Assembly: GCA_037447655.1 (NCBI GenBank)
Contig: JBBHKE010002653.1
Coordinates: forward strand, 39,615 to 88,602
Direction of reading: 5' to 3'
Length of the DNA: 48,988 nucleotides
DNA from: Zygnema cylindricum
Lineage: Eukaryota; Streptophyta; Zygnematophyceae; Zygnematales; Zygnemataceae
Shown one piece after another: positions 22,404 to 33,300 of the stretch (position 1 is the stretch's first letter; every line of letters starts with the position of its first letter). The position numbers and the translations under genes were made by a program. The notes under the pieces were generated by a model, which was not told the origin of the DNA, did no database searches, and saw only the letters and a list, made by a program, of their open reading frames with translations.

Positions 22404-23789
22404 TCAACCTTTAGTCAAATATTTCTCTTCTCCCCTATCCTTTAAAACCCCCTCTAGAATTAATTCTCCCCTTTCCTCGGAATCCGTTGAAGTCTCCCTT
22501 TCCGACCAGTTTTCTGTTTCCAAAATATCTATAAAACTATCCTCAATATTTTGAACTTCTTCAAGTATCTCCTCTCTCTTTACTTCCCTTATACCTCCAA
22601 AAGCACACTGTTGCCTTCGTCCAATTTCTGTGTACTTTTCTCTCTTCCCCATTCTACCGATGTGAAGAAGCTCCAATTTTTCTTCATCCTCTTTCTCCTC
22701 TTCCTCTTCGTCCTTCTCATCCACATTCCAACTTCTAAGTTTTTCCAAACAAGGGCATTCCTCCATATAATGACCAGGTTCCCTACAAAAGAAGCAAACC
22801 CCTTTTTTCAAAGCTCCCGTGTCTTTTCCTCTCCCTCTCTTTCCACCAAAGTTCCAATAAGGTTTACCTTTGTCTTTCTTTCTCTCATCACGCTTCCGCT
22901 CGTCACCACCGTTCCTCTCATCACGCTTCCGCTCGTCACCCGCCGTTCCTCTCATCACGCTTCCGCCAATCACCACCAGCTGAAAATGCATTGACCCTGT
23001 CCTTTCCCCTACGAAGCTCCAAAGTGCTTTCCCTCACAAGAATTATCCCCATGGTAAAGCTCCAAGTCCATGAGGAGCCATCCATTGCCTGCATACGACA
23101 AATGATGTTTTCGTACTCATCTGGGAGTTTCATAAGTAGTGTATTAATCTTACTCTCCTCAGATTCTACATATCCTGCACTAGTAAGCTCATCGTATAAC
23201 GCAGCAATATCATTGCAAAACTCTATCATGCTACCGCCTTTATAAACGTAGGCATCTATTTCCTGTTTTACTAATTGTTGCCTCTGAATAGTCTCACTCT
23301 TATAAATCTGAATTAGTGCTTCCCATATCTCTGAAGCTTTGGTTAGACTTAAAATAGTGATAGCTATCGACTTAGACACATATCTAAGTATGAGATGTTT
23401 TGCTATAGTGTTTTTGTATTCCCATATTTTTGTGTCATTTTCTTCAGTTTTAATCCCTACATGTGGTACCATAGCTGAGAGCCTAGCTCCCCTCACCATA
23501 GGTGTCCTTTTTCCTTCTCCCCTATTTCCCTATCCACGGAAAGACTTTTCCCTTCACCTTCCGTTGCATCTGAGCTCCGGTTGATATTCTGGGCAGCCTC
23601 AGATGAATCTCCATAGTAAGCTCCTCCAAAGCCAGGTGGCGGACATCTCACTTGTCCCGAAACAATTCCCCATAAGTGTTTCTCAAAAATCAATCCCGAC
23701 ATTGTAAACTCCCAATAGGTGAAGTCTGTTCCATCGAACATAGGCACCCTAGATGGTGGGCCCATAACCTGAAACTCTGAGACCTCCAT
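22404..23789 (-). pseudogene. Broken gag-like gene of element 2 (UBN2-type Gag with CCHC knuckle)
   Basis: The ATG at 23789 lies inside the 5' LTR, 20 bp from its edge. P-M-F-D-G-T-D-F-T-Y-W-E-F matches the start of copia Gag. The UBN2-like region (about 23440-23000) includes I-W-E-Y-K-N-T-I-A-K and M-K-L-P-D-E-Y-E-N-I. Then come tandem Arg/Asp/Glu-rich repeats and a zinc knuckle C-F-F-C-R-E-P-G-H-Y-M-E-E-C (about 22800-22755). Two frameshifts break it: one where ATGGTGA joins the first two frames (23493-23499), and an extra G in the ggcgggtga run near 22936. A TGA near 22404 separates the C-terminal part. Confidence 0.85.
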
Positions 23790-24961
23790 TGGCCCTCAGA
23801 GTATGCAGATCCAAAAGAAGCTTATCTAGATAGTGCCGACTCCAAGTTAATATAAACCCAAGTGACTGACCCCTTGACAGTCAGAACCCCAATATAAATT
23901 CACCCATGTGACATAACACTTTCTGTGTGGTCAGCTCCACCACAGAATGCAAAGTTAGAATATGAGATTTGGACACATTCACCCACTTTGACTTTCCCTT
24001 AGAAATACCGCCACCCAGGCAGACAAAAACTCTGACCGACTACACCCCTGTATAGCCTGGACTCCCCTGAGTCCGCAGCAAAAAGAATCACTGAAAATGG
24101 TCAAGTAAATTGATAGTTATGGTTGATCAAAGTTTGCCATTTATACAAGGTGCTCTCTGGGAGAGACAGCTATCTACCCAAAATTTTCTAAGTCCTATTC
24201 CCCCTCTAAAACTCTATCTACTGAAGTACGGCACCAATCAAATTACTGTGTCGTACAGAAAAGTACAGGTGCCGGTGTACTTTATGTACGGCCATTGTAC
24301 AACATGGCCAAATTGTCGACACGTGTCATCGCCGGATTTGTTTCCGCAATCTCCGGAGTCGCCGCAATCCAACATTGTCGCGCCACGTGTCACATGACGT
24401 GGCGATGGCTGAAAAAACGCCAAAAGTACATGTTCCGTGATCGCGGCACCTATCGTGGCCGTCCGATCAAACCGGATACAATTTTAGTCGTTGAAAATAC
24501 GCGCGCGATATTTGTTTCGCGTTCGAAACAAATGCGCGGTATCCGTTTCATAAAATACATTAAATCGTACTTCGTACTATACAAAACTGTATCTATGTAT
24601 TGCGTATCTATTTCCCGTTATACGAACTAGTCTACGTGTACACATATAAATATCTGTCAAACCTAATGTACTCTAGCACAGGCTCTAGTCATATTGGTTA
24701 AAGCTAACGGCTGATTTGACGGAAGAAAGGTACCAGGATCGAATCCTGGGTCCGCCAAACCTTTTAGATAACTCTATCAAGATTGGCTTCCTGTCCTCTT
24801 TGGACAGCCTAGGCATCCATGGATCCAACTCCTCCTCAAGTCTTCAGTGACTGCGACAAGTGTGGGGACTTGAGTGAAGAGTTAGAGGCAGGCTGTCACT
24901 GTCCCCTTTTTGCCTTTTATATTTACAAACTCTAGACCTAGAAAATACTTAAATTTCAACA
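23770..24961 (-). repeat. 5' LTR of element 2 (1,192 bp)
   Basis: Near-identical to the LTR at 20520-21705. It carries the second copy of the tRNA-like stretch (24680-24756) and of the hairpin (24499-24538). Confidence 0.92.
24680..24756 (+). other. tRNA-like sequence in the 5' LTR (antisense to element 2)
   Basis: Same sequence as at 21424-21500: A-box TAGTCATATTGG and perfect T-arm hairpin CCAGG...CCTGG, no acceptor stem. Confidence 0.65.
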
Positions 24962-24966
24962 AAAAC

Positions 24967-25500
24967 CCCTACAGCCTAAAATCACTACAAAAGCTAAACA
25001 ACAAGCCTAAAATTGAAAGCTAAAAGAACAAACACTAAAATAATAAGCGCACTAAAATATACTCGTTACATTGATTATAAAATAGAAAGTGGGCCGCTAG
25101 CGCAAAGCTTAACAATATGCCCACTATCAATCAGAAGATTGAATATTTTTTGTATGAGTGGAGTGGCCTGGAGGTGATTCTCTTAGTTTTCGATCACCAT
25201 TCACCACCGTGACTTGATAAGGTTGAAGCTTAAGAATGTTGAAGGGCGATGGGGGGAGAGTTGGGAAAGGGCTATCAGGTGCTCTAACTTCGAAAAATCG
25301 TCGAGCGCAATCACGTAAAGAGTTGTCTAAGAAAGAGCAACTAAAGGTCCAAAGCAAATTAAATAAAGACGTCAACGGGGTATTTACTTGCGTAGTCCCG
25401 AAACGTAAGTTATAGATAGGTCGCTCGATGGCCGATACTAGAATGAATGTAATCATTCAGAGTGTACATACAAATATGAAAGGATACATAATCATCGACT
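24967..25500. other. Flank of element 2, no gene recognised
   Basis: The minus-strand frame at 25127-25456 has no recognisable domain. It may be the 3' end of the decayed copia element to the right. Confidence 0.35.
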
Positions 25501-28420
25501 TAAATTAGATGTACAATTAATAAAGGGTGTGTATTGAATCCATTTTTGTACATATTAAGCTCATAAGTGTCCAAATGGGGAATGACGGCAAGGGGAACAA
25601 GCCTGACCAATCACCAATGATGATGTCACCACACCTTTGACCCATGCCTACGATGTGCTAATAATATTCCTGGGTCGAGATGTCATCGCCACCAAAATCT
25701 AGGTTAGTTAGAGGGCTAAAAAATTTATTACCCGTTTTAGATCACCCATATAGATCTCGCTCCTGCTCTTGATCATGCTCGCCGCTTGGAGATGGTGTCA
25801 TTCTAAGTATATAACTTTACCACGATTTCATAAAGTCTCATATCATACAAAATATCTTAGAAATTTATTTGTTGCTTCCTAGTCAACATTTTTTCAAATT
25901 AAAGACTGCCACTCAAAGCATCTACAACTTGTGTAACGTAAGTCGGGTGGAATTAAAAATTAGAGTAAGTTGCACATTATTTTTCTATATAGAAGTTTGG
26001 ACATAAATTTCGTTCCCGTAACTCCACATTATCGGCCGCAATGATTCTTGAGAATGTTTCATATCCCTCTAGTTTATGTAAACTCCATGGGAGTTGCCTT
26101 GCTTATGTTCTGATTTTTCCTATCTATTTTTAACTAAATCCCTAAGATGTACTTATTCTCTCTTAAGGCTATGATTTGAAACCTGCACTCTAGTTGATTC
26201 TTTCACTTGTTTGTCGTGTGGTTAGGAGATCATCAACTTACACGGCTATGAATATGGTCCCATCTTCTCCTTCAAGTATATGAACTAAATGGTCGCACCT
26301 AATCTTAACAAAGCTTAACCTAGTAGAAAACCCACCCAATTTAAGGTTCCATTGCCTAAGTGCGTGCTTCAATCTTTATAGTGGATTTAAAAATTTACAC
26401 AACAAAATTTATTTTTCGGTTTCCATATACATTTAAAGTTCTTTCATATGAATAATTTCCTTTAATTCTCTGTACAGAATTACGGTTTGTACGTCCGTTG
26501 GTGTAGCTCCCCGTCTTCAATAGCTGTTACAATTTAAAATATCATAACAGTTAAAAAACCTAACGATAAGAGAGAAGGTTCGTTCATACTCGATACCTTC
26601 ATTTGTGATTGTATCCTTTTGCTACGAACCTAAATTTTGTTCCATTTTCTATCTAGTTAGAGTGTTATCTAGATTAAAGACTTGACTCCCAAACCCTTTG
26701 AATTGACTGACTTTTAGTTTAGTACTTGTCCATAGTCATAAGGAGTCTTCTTTCCTCTGTTTTTTATATAGATAACGCAATTTAGTGCTTCAACCCAAAA
26801 TTTAATATAAACTCATTTATTTAAAAGCATGGGCTCTTATTTGCAATCATGTGCCATGCACATTAGTATTCTTTTTACTTATGGCTTATCTGTCATGAAA
26901 TAATAACTTATGGATGGTAACTTATGGGACCTTTTCATAGCACAACCATCACATATTTATGCTTCATTTAGTATCAAATTATGACCTTGTATGAATTTAT
27001 TTCTGGCTCGGTTTTCTTCTCAATGCTCTTATTGTGGACATGGCCCAACCTTTTATGCTACATATACTTATCATATATTACCCCGGAATAGAGAACGCCT
27101 TTTTTATTAAGATTCGCTAGGTCCATCCTTAACATTCAGGCTGGCCCGCTAGTGTTAGTTATTACTGATTTTTCTTGCTTATTGATCAATTTCTTCCCAT
27201 TTTCCAATAATACTCCAAATCTTTTGATTTCAACCAAAAATGTGGAAAATAGGTTATATTATTTTGAAATCCGGTACATACAAAACACCATGCAAGGTTT
27301 TCTCTACTAATCTACAATATATATCTACTATCAAAGTTACGTGTTCTTTGCCATTGAACATTAGACTTTGTCCACATGCACTGTAGACGTGCTTTGGCGG
27401 AATTGTCTTTACGTTGTCAAACTAGGATCACTTCCACCACATGTGGGTAGAAGCTCCCGTGTCAGTGATCTAATCGTATTCTTTGTCCACTTCCATTGCA
27501 TTGGAAACTGCAAACTACTCCATGTCACTTGGGGTTGGAAAATTGATCACCTCATTTTTTTCCTTCTCATTTTTTTTCATAAAGGCAATAGTTTTTTCTG
27601 GTGTCCTTCGTATTCGCCCTTGCCGTTGTAGTCGAAATGAACTTGTTTTGCATGATCAAGTCTTTTTTTTCTTTCTCATTTTTGTCATAAAGGTAATAGT
27701 TTTTGTTAGTGCATTTGGTACCCCCCCTTGTTGTCGTAGTCGAAACGAACTTGTTTCGCATGCATTTCTATATTGTGGGAATACTTATATCCATGCCCTT
27801 TTTTATTACAATATTAGCACATGTTAATATCTGAATACTGATTAGTACTATGGCAGTTTTGATTAGTTTGCGTTTTTTTGTGAAATTGGCTATTGAAAGC
27901 ACCAGTTGATTTATTGATTTTCATTGTTTGCTCTTCTATTTTCCTCACGTTGAACTAGCTAAATAGTTGTAGGTAGATTCTAATGTGCTTGAGCTAACTA
28001 TTTCAATTTCTGTGACGCACCTCTATACTCGTCACGTAAGGCTGACGCACCTCTATACTCGTCACGTAAGGCTCACACTACTAACAGTAACTGCTGATTA
28101 TTAGGAAAATTGGCTGCTTATTAGGAAAATTGGCTGCTGATCATTAGGAAAATTGGCTCTTGTGTAAGCATTTATTCTCTGAACTCCCTCAAGCCATCAG
28201 AATATTGAACCATGGTACCTGGTATTAGTGGAGTGCTCATGGCAAAGACCTTAGGGGGTCATCGATTTTATGGATTAGGTGAGGGTTCACCATTGGTTCC
28301 TTTGAAACCGTTTTAGCCTAGTTGTGAGCTTCCCACCACCAAGTTTGCACTGCGTACTCCACGGCATTCTAGGAGACTTCGCCAAAGGAGAACTTGAAGC
28401 CTTATGTTTGATTCAAAAGG
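25501..28420 (-). pseudogene. Decayed Ty1/copia gag-pol on the minus strand
   Basis: Read on the minus strand, 26400 to 26228 follows copia RT: L-K-H-A-L-R-Q-W-N-L-K (for LKQAxRQWN), F-V-K-I-R-C-D-H, and G-T-I-F-I-A-V-stop-V-D-D-L, the YVDDL catalytic motif with Tyr replaced by a stop. At 27820-27775 a ruined zinc knuckle reads C-x-Y-C-N-K-K-G-H-G-Y-K-Y-S, the final Cys lost. The order Gag (right), RT (left) fits one minus-strand element. Stops and shifts are frequent and no LTRs were found, so it is an old fossil. A ~100-bp duplication lies in the Gag tail (27567-27762). Confidence 0.8.
28014..28073. repeat. 30-bp tandem duplication
   Basis: Two perfect copies of a 30-bp unit beginning tgacgcacctctatactcgt, followed by three copies of a taggaaaattggctgc-type unit (28096-28160). 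Confidence 0.9.
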
Positions 28421-28764
28421 CTCTAGATAAACCTCTTTGCCTGACCTAGAAACTATCCCACTGACTTTTACAAATCTTCCCCATTGGAAATCAAGTCCTG
28501 CGATGCCTCACGGGATGTTCCTATTTGAGCACGCAAGACGACAAGCGTCTTGCTCGGTTTTCCTTTAAAGTTCATCAACTCACGAACTTGATTGGAATTT
28601 TGCATCTTACACTACATTTCAAACATATGATTTTAGTTAAAGTATCATCCGTACAACGGATGACAAACGATCCATGCGCGTGTCCCACGAGTGGGGAAAT
28701 TTTAGGTCGACGGAGACTCCTCGCTATTTTTCCCCTTGCCCGTCACGCGCATTTACAGAAAAAA

Positions 28765-29272
28765 AAATCTGCATGGGTCTTTGACCTCCACTTTCATTCA
28801 TAGGTCCTTTGCATAAGTTTACGTCGTCGTCCCATCTCCCCTTCTCCCCTCTCACACTATCGTTTTTATCTCACACTTTTTAGAATGTGACAAGGCAATA
28901 CTAGCATGAGAGGAAAGACTTTTGAAAAATAATTCTTTTGACAACCTTTAGGTATATTTTGATGGCAAGTCGATTGAGAAAAGTCGCAAAAACGAAATCG
29001 GGAAGCCATGGCTAAAAGTTCTTGAATCACTGACGTTGACGCTGTCACAAGTGTGCATGACGTCACAATGTCACAAAACCCTAAGAGATTTACAATGTCA
29101 CAAAATGTAGACGTCCACAACTATCGCTGTTTTTGTTGGCGTCACCAATTGTCGTAAGTTTCGTAGTCGTCTTCAACCGTCACAAGTTGTACCAGCGTCT
29201 ACAGCCGTCACATTTTGAAGTTCGGATTTCATTTTCGGCACATTGGAACGCTCTTCAAAGTAGTACTGAGAA
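28765..29272 (-). mobile_element. Tourist-like MITE, copy 3 (truncated)
   Basis: The reverse complement matches 48390-48880 along its length, including the gtgacgtca run, the ttagccatggc block and the gaaagtggaggtc block. Neither GGG end could be found, so both ends are missing or too diverged. Confidence 0.75.
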
Positions 29273-29276
29273 TTTT

Positions 29277-29830
29277 CACTAAAATTCAAAGTAATTTTCA
29301 AAGTATCAATTACATTTGGACACCCCGTTAACTTCGCCCTTGTTACAATAGATCTTTGCAAACCAGCAAGCAGTTCTCCGTCAAAAGGAACGGCTAGAGG
29401 TCTAGAACCCGCGATCATAGAAACTTTTTGATTCTCATTTTGCAAAGATAGTCTTCAGATATCTTGACCGTCCGTTTTTCAATCGGACGCTTAAAAGTGT
29501 ACGGCGCTTCAGCCTACATGCAAAATAAAGTACATGCCAACCTCCAGGTAAGGGTTCAAGACGCCGCAGTTCCATAGTTCCTTGGAAATCTGCAAAGCAA
29601 CCTCCGGTGCCGTCTTCTTTATCGCAAGTAAACCTCTGTTTCCTTTATGCATAAACTTCTGTCTTCTTGGATACAAAAGTGACAATCAGCGTCTGTCAGC
29701 AGACACCTGTGTCCATTTCTTCTCTCAAGAAGTGCCAAGTGGTATATTAGCTTTGTAGATTCGTGAATCATGGCTGCGGTATTATTAAGAGCCACGTGAC
29801 ATGTCATCACTTCAACAACGAATCTTGAAA
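29277..29830 (-). pseudogene. Gene-like but frame-disrupted stretch, unrecognised
   Basis: The minus strand has coding-like but discontinuous readings: 63 codons from an ATG at 29810, then a different frame open for about 68 codons (containing C-D-K-E-D-G-T-G-G-C and P-G-G-W-H-V-L-Y-F), then a third from 29445. No domain is recognised. It may be a decayed gene or exons of an unmodelled gene, ending where the Tourist fragment begins. Chance open frames are not excluded. Confidence 0.25.
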
Positions 29831-30100
29831 CGTGGCACCTTTTGCGAATATAGTCAAGTTCCTAAGTTCGGTTCCAAGATAAAGAAAGCAATGTCCTTTT
29901 TTTGTTAAGGAGTCATACAGAGGAAACAAAAAGTAAAGGTTGAAAACTTAAAAAAGATTACTGTATGAACTGAATAAATCGAATTTAAGACTCAAATTAA
30001 GGTGTGAAGTATTTTTTGGAATGCGAAAAAAAAAGTTAAAATTTTTAGACGTTTGACAAAATTGAAGCGCTATACGTTGCATATGGAACCGACAATGTCT
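29831..30100. other. Upstream region of the plus-strand gene
   Basis: AT-rich, no gene seen. Confidence 0.3.
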
Positions 30101-30102
30101 AT

Positions 30103-30110
30103 GTATAAAT
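30103..30110 (+). promoter_or_regulatory. Candidate TATA box of the nine-exon gene
   Basis: GTATAAAT about 250 bp upstream of the ATG at 30359. A leader intron cannot be excluded. Confidence 0.4.
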
Positions 30111-30358
30111 GTTCAGTCTCAAGCTAGCCCTCCATTGGCTAGCAAGAAATCACAGATGTGCTCTCAATATGAAGATGGTACAAAAAAAATTGAAATTCTT
30201 TAAATTCTACACTCTCTTTTTGTAGATCCACTCATTGTAAGAGCTTTCTTTCATTGCCTCATTTTTTTCCTGGAACAAATCTAATGTAACATACTTAATT
30301 GATTCGAGATTTTTTTTATTAATCGTAAATCATTGCCTCTGGATTTCAAGAAAAAGAC

Positions 30359-33300
30359 ATGTCATCTCATTTATCAGCAGCTGAGATGGAAAATCTCAGG
30401 ACAACCCCTACTCATCGCCTTGTAGCTATATCTCCAAAAGTCAACGAAGGCAGCAGCTCAAACTCTTCTGAGGTCAGTGGTTTTTTCTTATTGGTAATTT
30501 CCTCAGTATCACGAACGAAAAGACGAAAAAACAACTGTCGGCAGTGTTCATTCTTTGTGAGAAACATTTTTTTTTTGTATTCACTTTTCATTCACGATTG
30601 TTGGCCTTATTACAAAGGGCTTGTAAAGGCCTCAATAAAATTTCGTTTTCATGCTGATTAATTTTCTATTGCCTACTGGAACTGAGATTGCAACCTCTTC
30701 AGGTAAAAAACAAAACCAAACAGCTGTTAGGTCTAATAGTCGCTGGTTGGCCAAGCCCTAAAATTCAGCTTCGCAAGATACAGATGAGGTTTTCACTCAC
30801 CTGATCGAGCCTATTGTGCCAACGCGGTAGAATTTTACACCAAATCTACCCGTATTACGAGCAGCTTGCTAATAGTCCAATCACGGGTTTTATTTTCCCT
30901 ACCAGTTATTTGTTTCGTCATTCGTGTATATTGTGAATCATTCTAGCTTAGCTTTGGCAGGATGCATCACTATATTGTCAATAAACATGGCAGCTCAAGA
31001 ATGTAGCTACTGATCATATGTCTTTCCAGTGATGTTTTGGTTTACTTCATGGTAAATTTTCGCTACTTAAGCGACAAAATCTGGCAGAAGTACACTGTCC
31101 ATCGCTATTACAGTTAATCACTGAATTTGAGTGCGTGTTCTGACACGAAATCATCATTTCTTATTGATAATACTATTAAGTGGCCCATGATGAGCCTCGT
31201 AATTTAGTGTTTATCTAATGTTAAAAATCATTAACCCTAATAATTCACTAATTTTAATAGTAATGAGCGGTTTACTGTTATGCATGTGGCCCATGCAGAT
31301 GTTGTCCGTCCTTGGAGGCAAGGCATCCTGTCGTCGCAAGTTCGTGATCCACGTTCACCTGATTGACGAGATGGTAGATAATTCTCACCTTTTTTTGTAT
31401 CGCCTTTCACTTGTCTCTTACACTTCAGGGTCTTACGGTCATTACCTTGAATTTTTTTTTTTAAATGGAATGTCCTGAAACATCCGAAGTGGTAACATCC
31501 TTGAAATGAGCATATTTGAAGATTTTGAACGTCTTGTGCATTTACAAGTTTTTTACATCAAATATGCAAAATCACAATGATTCTCGAGCTCTGAGGGGCA
31601 TCGTCGATGTTCCAGGGCAAGCAGGTTCCAAGGGACTTGGTTCTCACCGCATCTCTTGTTTATGCACATGACCACAGGTCAGCAAATCAAACATATTTGC
31701 AGATTATTGAAGTATTGTTGAATACTGACACGCAGAACGCTGAAAGATTCTGCTACGTTTACAGCTATGTATAAATGAGCTTGTTTTTTTTTTAAGTCTG
31801 TTTGAAAATAGTTTCTTTATGTTCTTATGTTAATACCAACGAATTGATAAATGTGAATTCTGAAGGCTTAATCGTGACGCTGAGTGAATGGATAATGGAT
31901 AGGCATATGTTGACGATATCTCTTTTTCTTTCTTAATTCTAAAATTTGAACTCTGACGGATTGAATTGGACCTTGAATGGATAGCCAAGTGAAGATTGAG
32001 GAAGGACAGCTTTCAGCAGAGCCACCACTCTATACGGCATTCAATGGCGTGGAGTTTCCATCGCATACAAGGCCAACACAAATGGTAGCAGGTGATTTTA
32101 CCTCCAACCCTTGACGTTTCGGTGAGGAAGGTAGGGAGGGAGGGAGGGAGGGAAGGAGGGAGGAAGGCAGGGAGAGAGAGAGGGAGGGAAGGAGGGAGTC
32201 TGGAATATCTCATTGCACAAAACGACACTACTCTAGTCACTATAATTTTCACTTTTTTTGCATTTGAATATTGGAGTTATATTGCCAGTGTTTTTTGTCA
32301 GAAAGCAGTTGATATTCACGGCATGTTGCTGCTAGGCATCCTTAGAGGATACTTCTTTTTTAACAAAGGTTAGTGGGTGTGGATAGGTCGTGCAATGTTC
32401 AAATTAGCGATATCTGTTCTATCTTCAAAGTTCGAAAACCGCCTTTTTTCTATATGCTTTACTGCTGGAAGGCTTCCTGGAGCAGAGACCTTATCTACTA
32501 CAACGCCCCTTCCCAGCCCATGCTATTCCTTACCGATTCGAAGGTGCGGTTTCCTTATGCAAATAGTATTAAGTTCATGGTCAACCTTCACTTACCAACT
32601 GTTGGTATTTAAGATTATGCTAATAGTGTTTAGCCTATGATCAACTTTCAATCAGCGATCATTTATTTTTAAGAATATGCGGGTGATGCTAAGTTTATGC
32701 GGAACCTTCAACAAGGAATTGTTGGTTTTATAAGAATCACGCCAATTAGTGGTTCAGTTGATGGTAAATCTTCACCTAGGATTTGTTGATTTTTAAGATG
32801 AAATTTCTTCAATCATTCTACTGACTTTTGCTTTTGCTGTTTTATATTACAGCATTTCTCGCAAAAGATCACGTGCTTCTCTGGATAATAAGAAGATACC
32901 ACCAGTATTTAAAAACCTTTCTTCACCAGCCTCAGCGGTGTCCACAAGTAATAGGTGAGGAATTTGGGTTGTTATCCTGACCTACAATAATGATTCTATT
33001 GCAAATATCTTTTTTTCAATTAGCAATTCTGCCCCATCTTGGAAATAGGGAAAGTCGCATTTTCCGTTAATAGTAAGCATGTATTCTACAGGGGAATTAT
33101 TTGAGCCCTGTAGCTGGCTTTACTATTCAAATTATTCGTACGAAAAAAAAGGTAAATTCGGCGTTACTAATGTAGTAATCGAAGTATTCGTACGGAAATC
33201 TGTACGATTTGAAAAAAAAAAGTACAATTTTTATGGACGATTCTGGTGGTTACCGGCCCGTAATCCCCAGTAATAATATAAACCCTTTTACCTGTTGAAC

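Noticed and set aside
28014-28160. CRISPR-like array
   Set aside because: Just two perfect 30-bp units side by side with no spacers, then a different short repeat; eukaryotic DNA.
30730-30835. An exon reading D-T-D-E-V-F-T-H, like auxin response factors
   Set aside because: The frame has a stop just upstream, ends in TAG, lacks neighbouring ARF motifs, and does not join in phase with the exons around it. It lies in intron 1.
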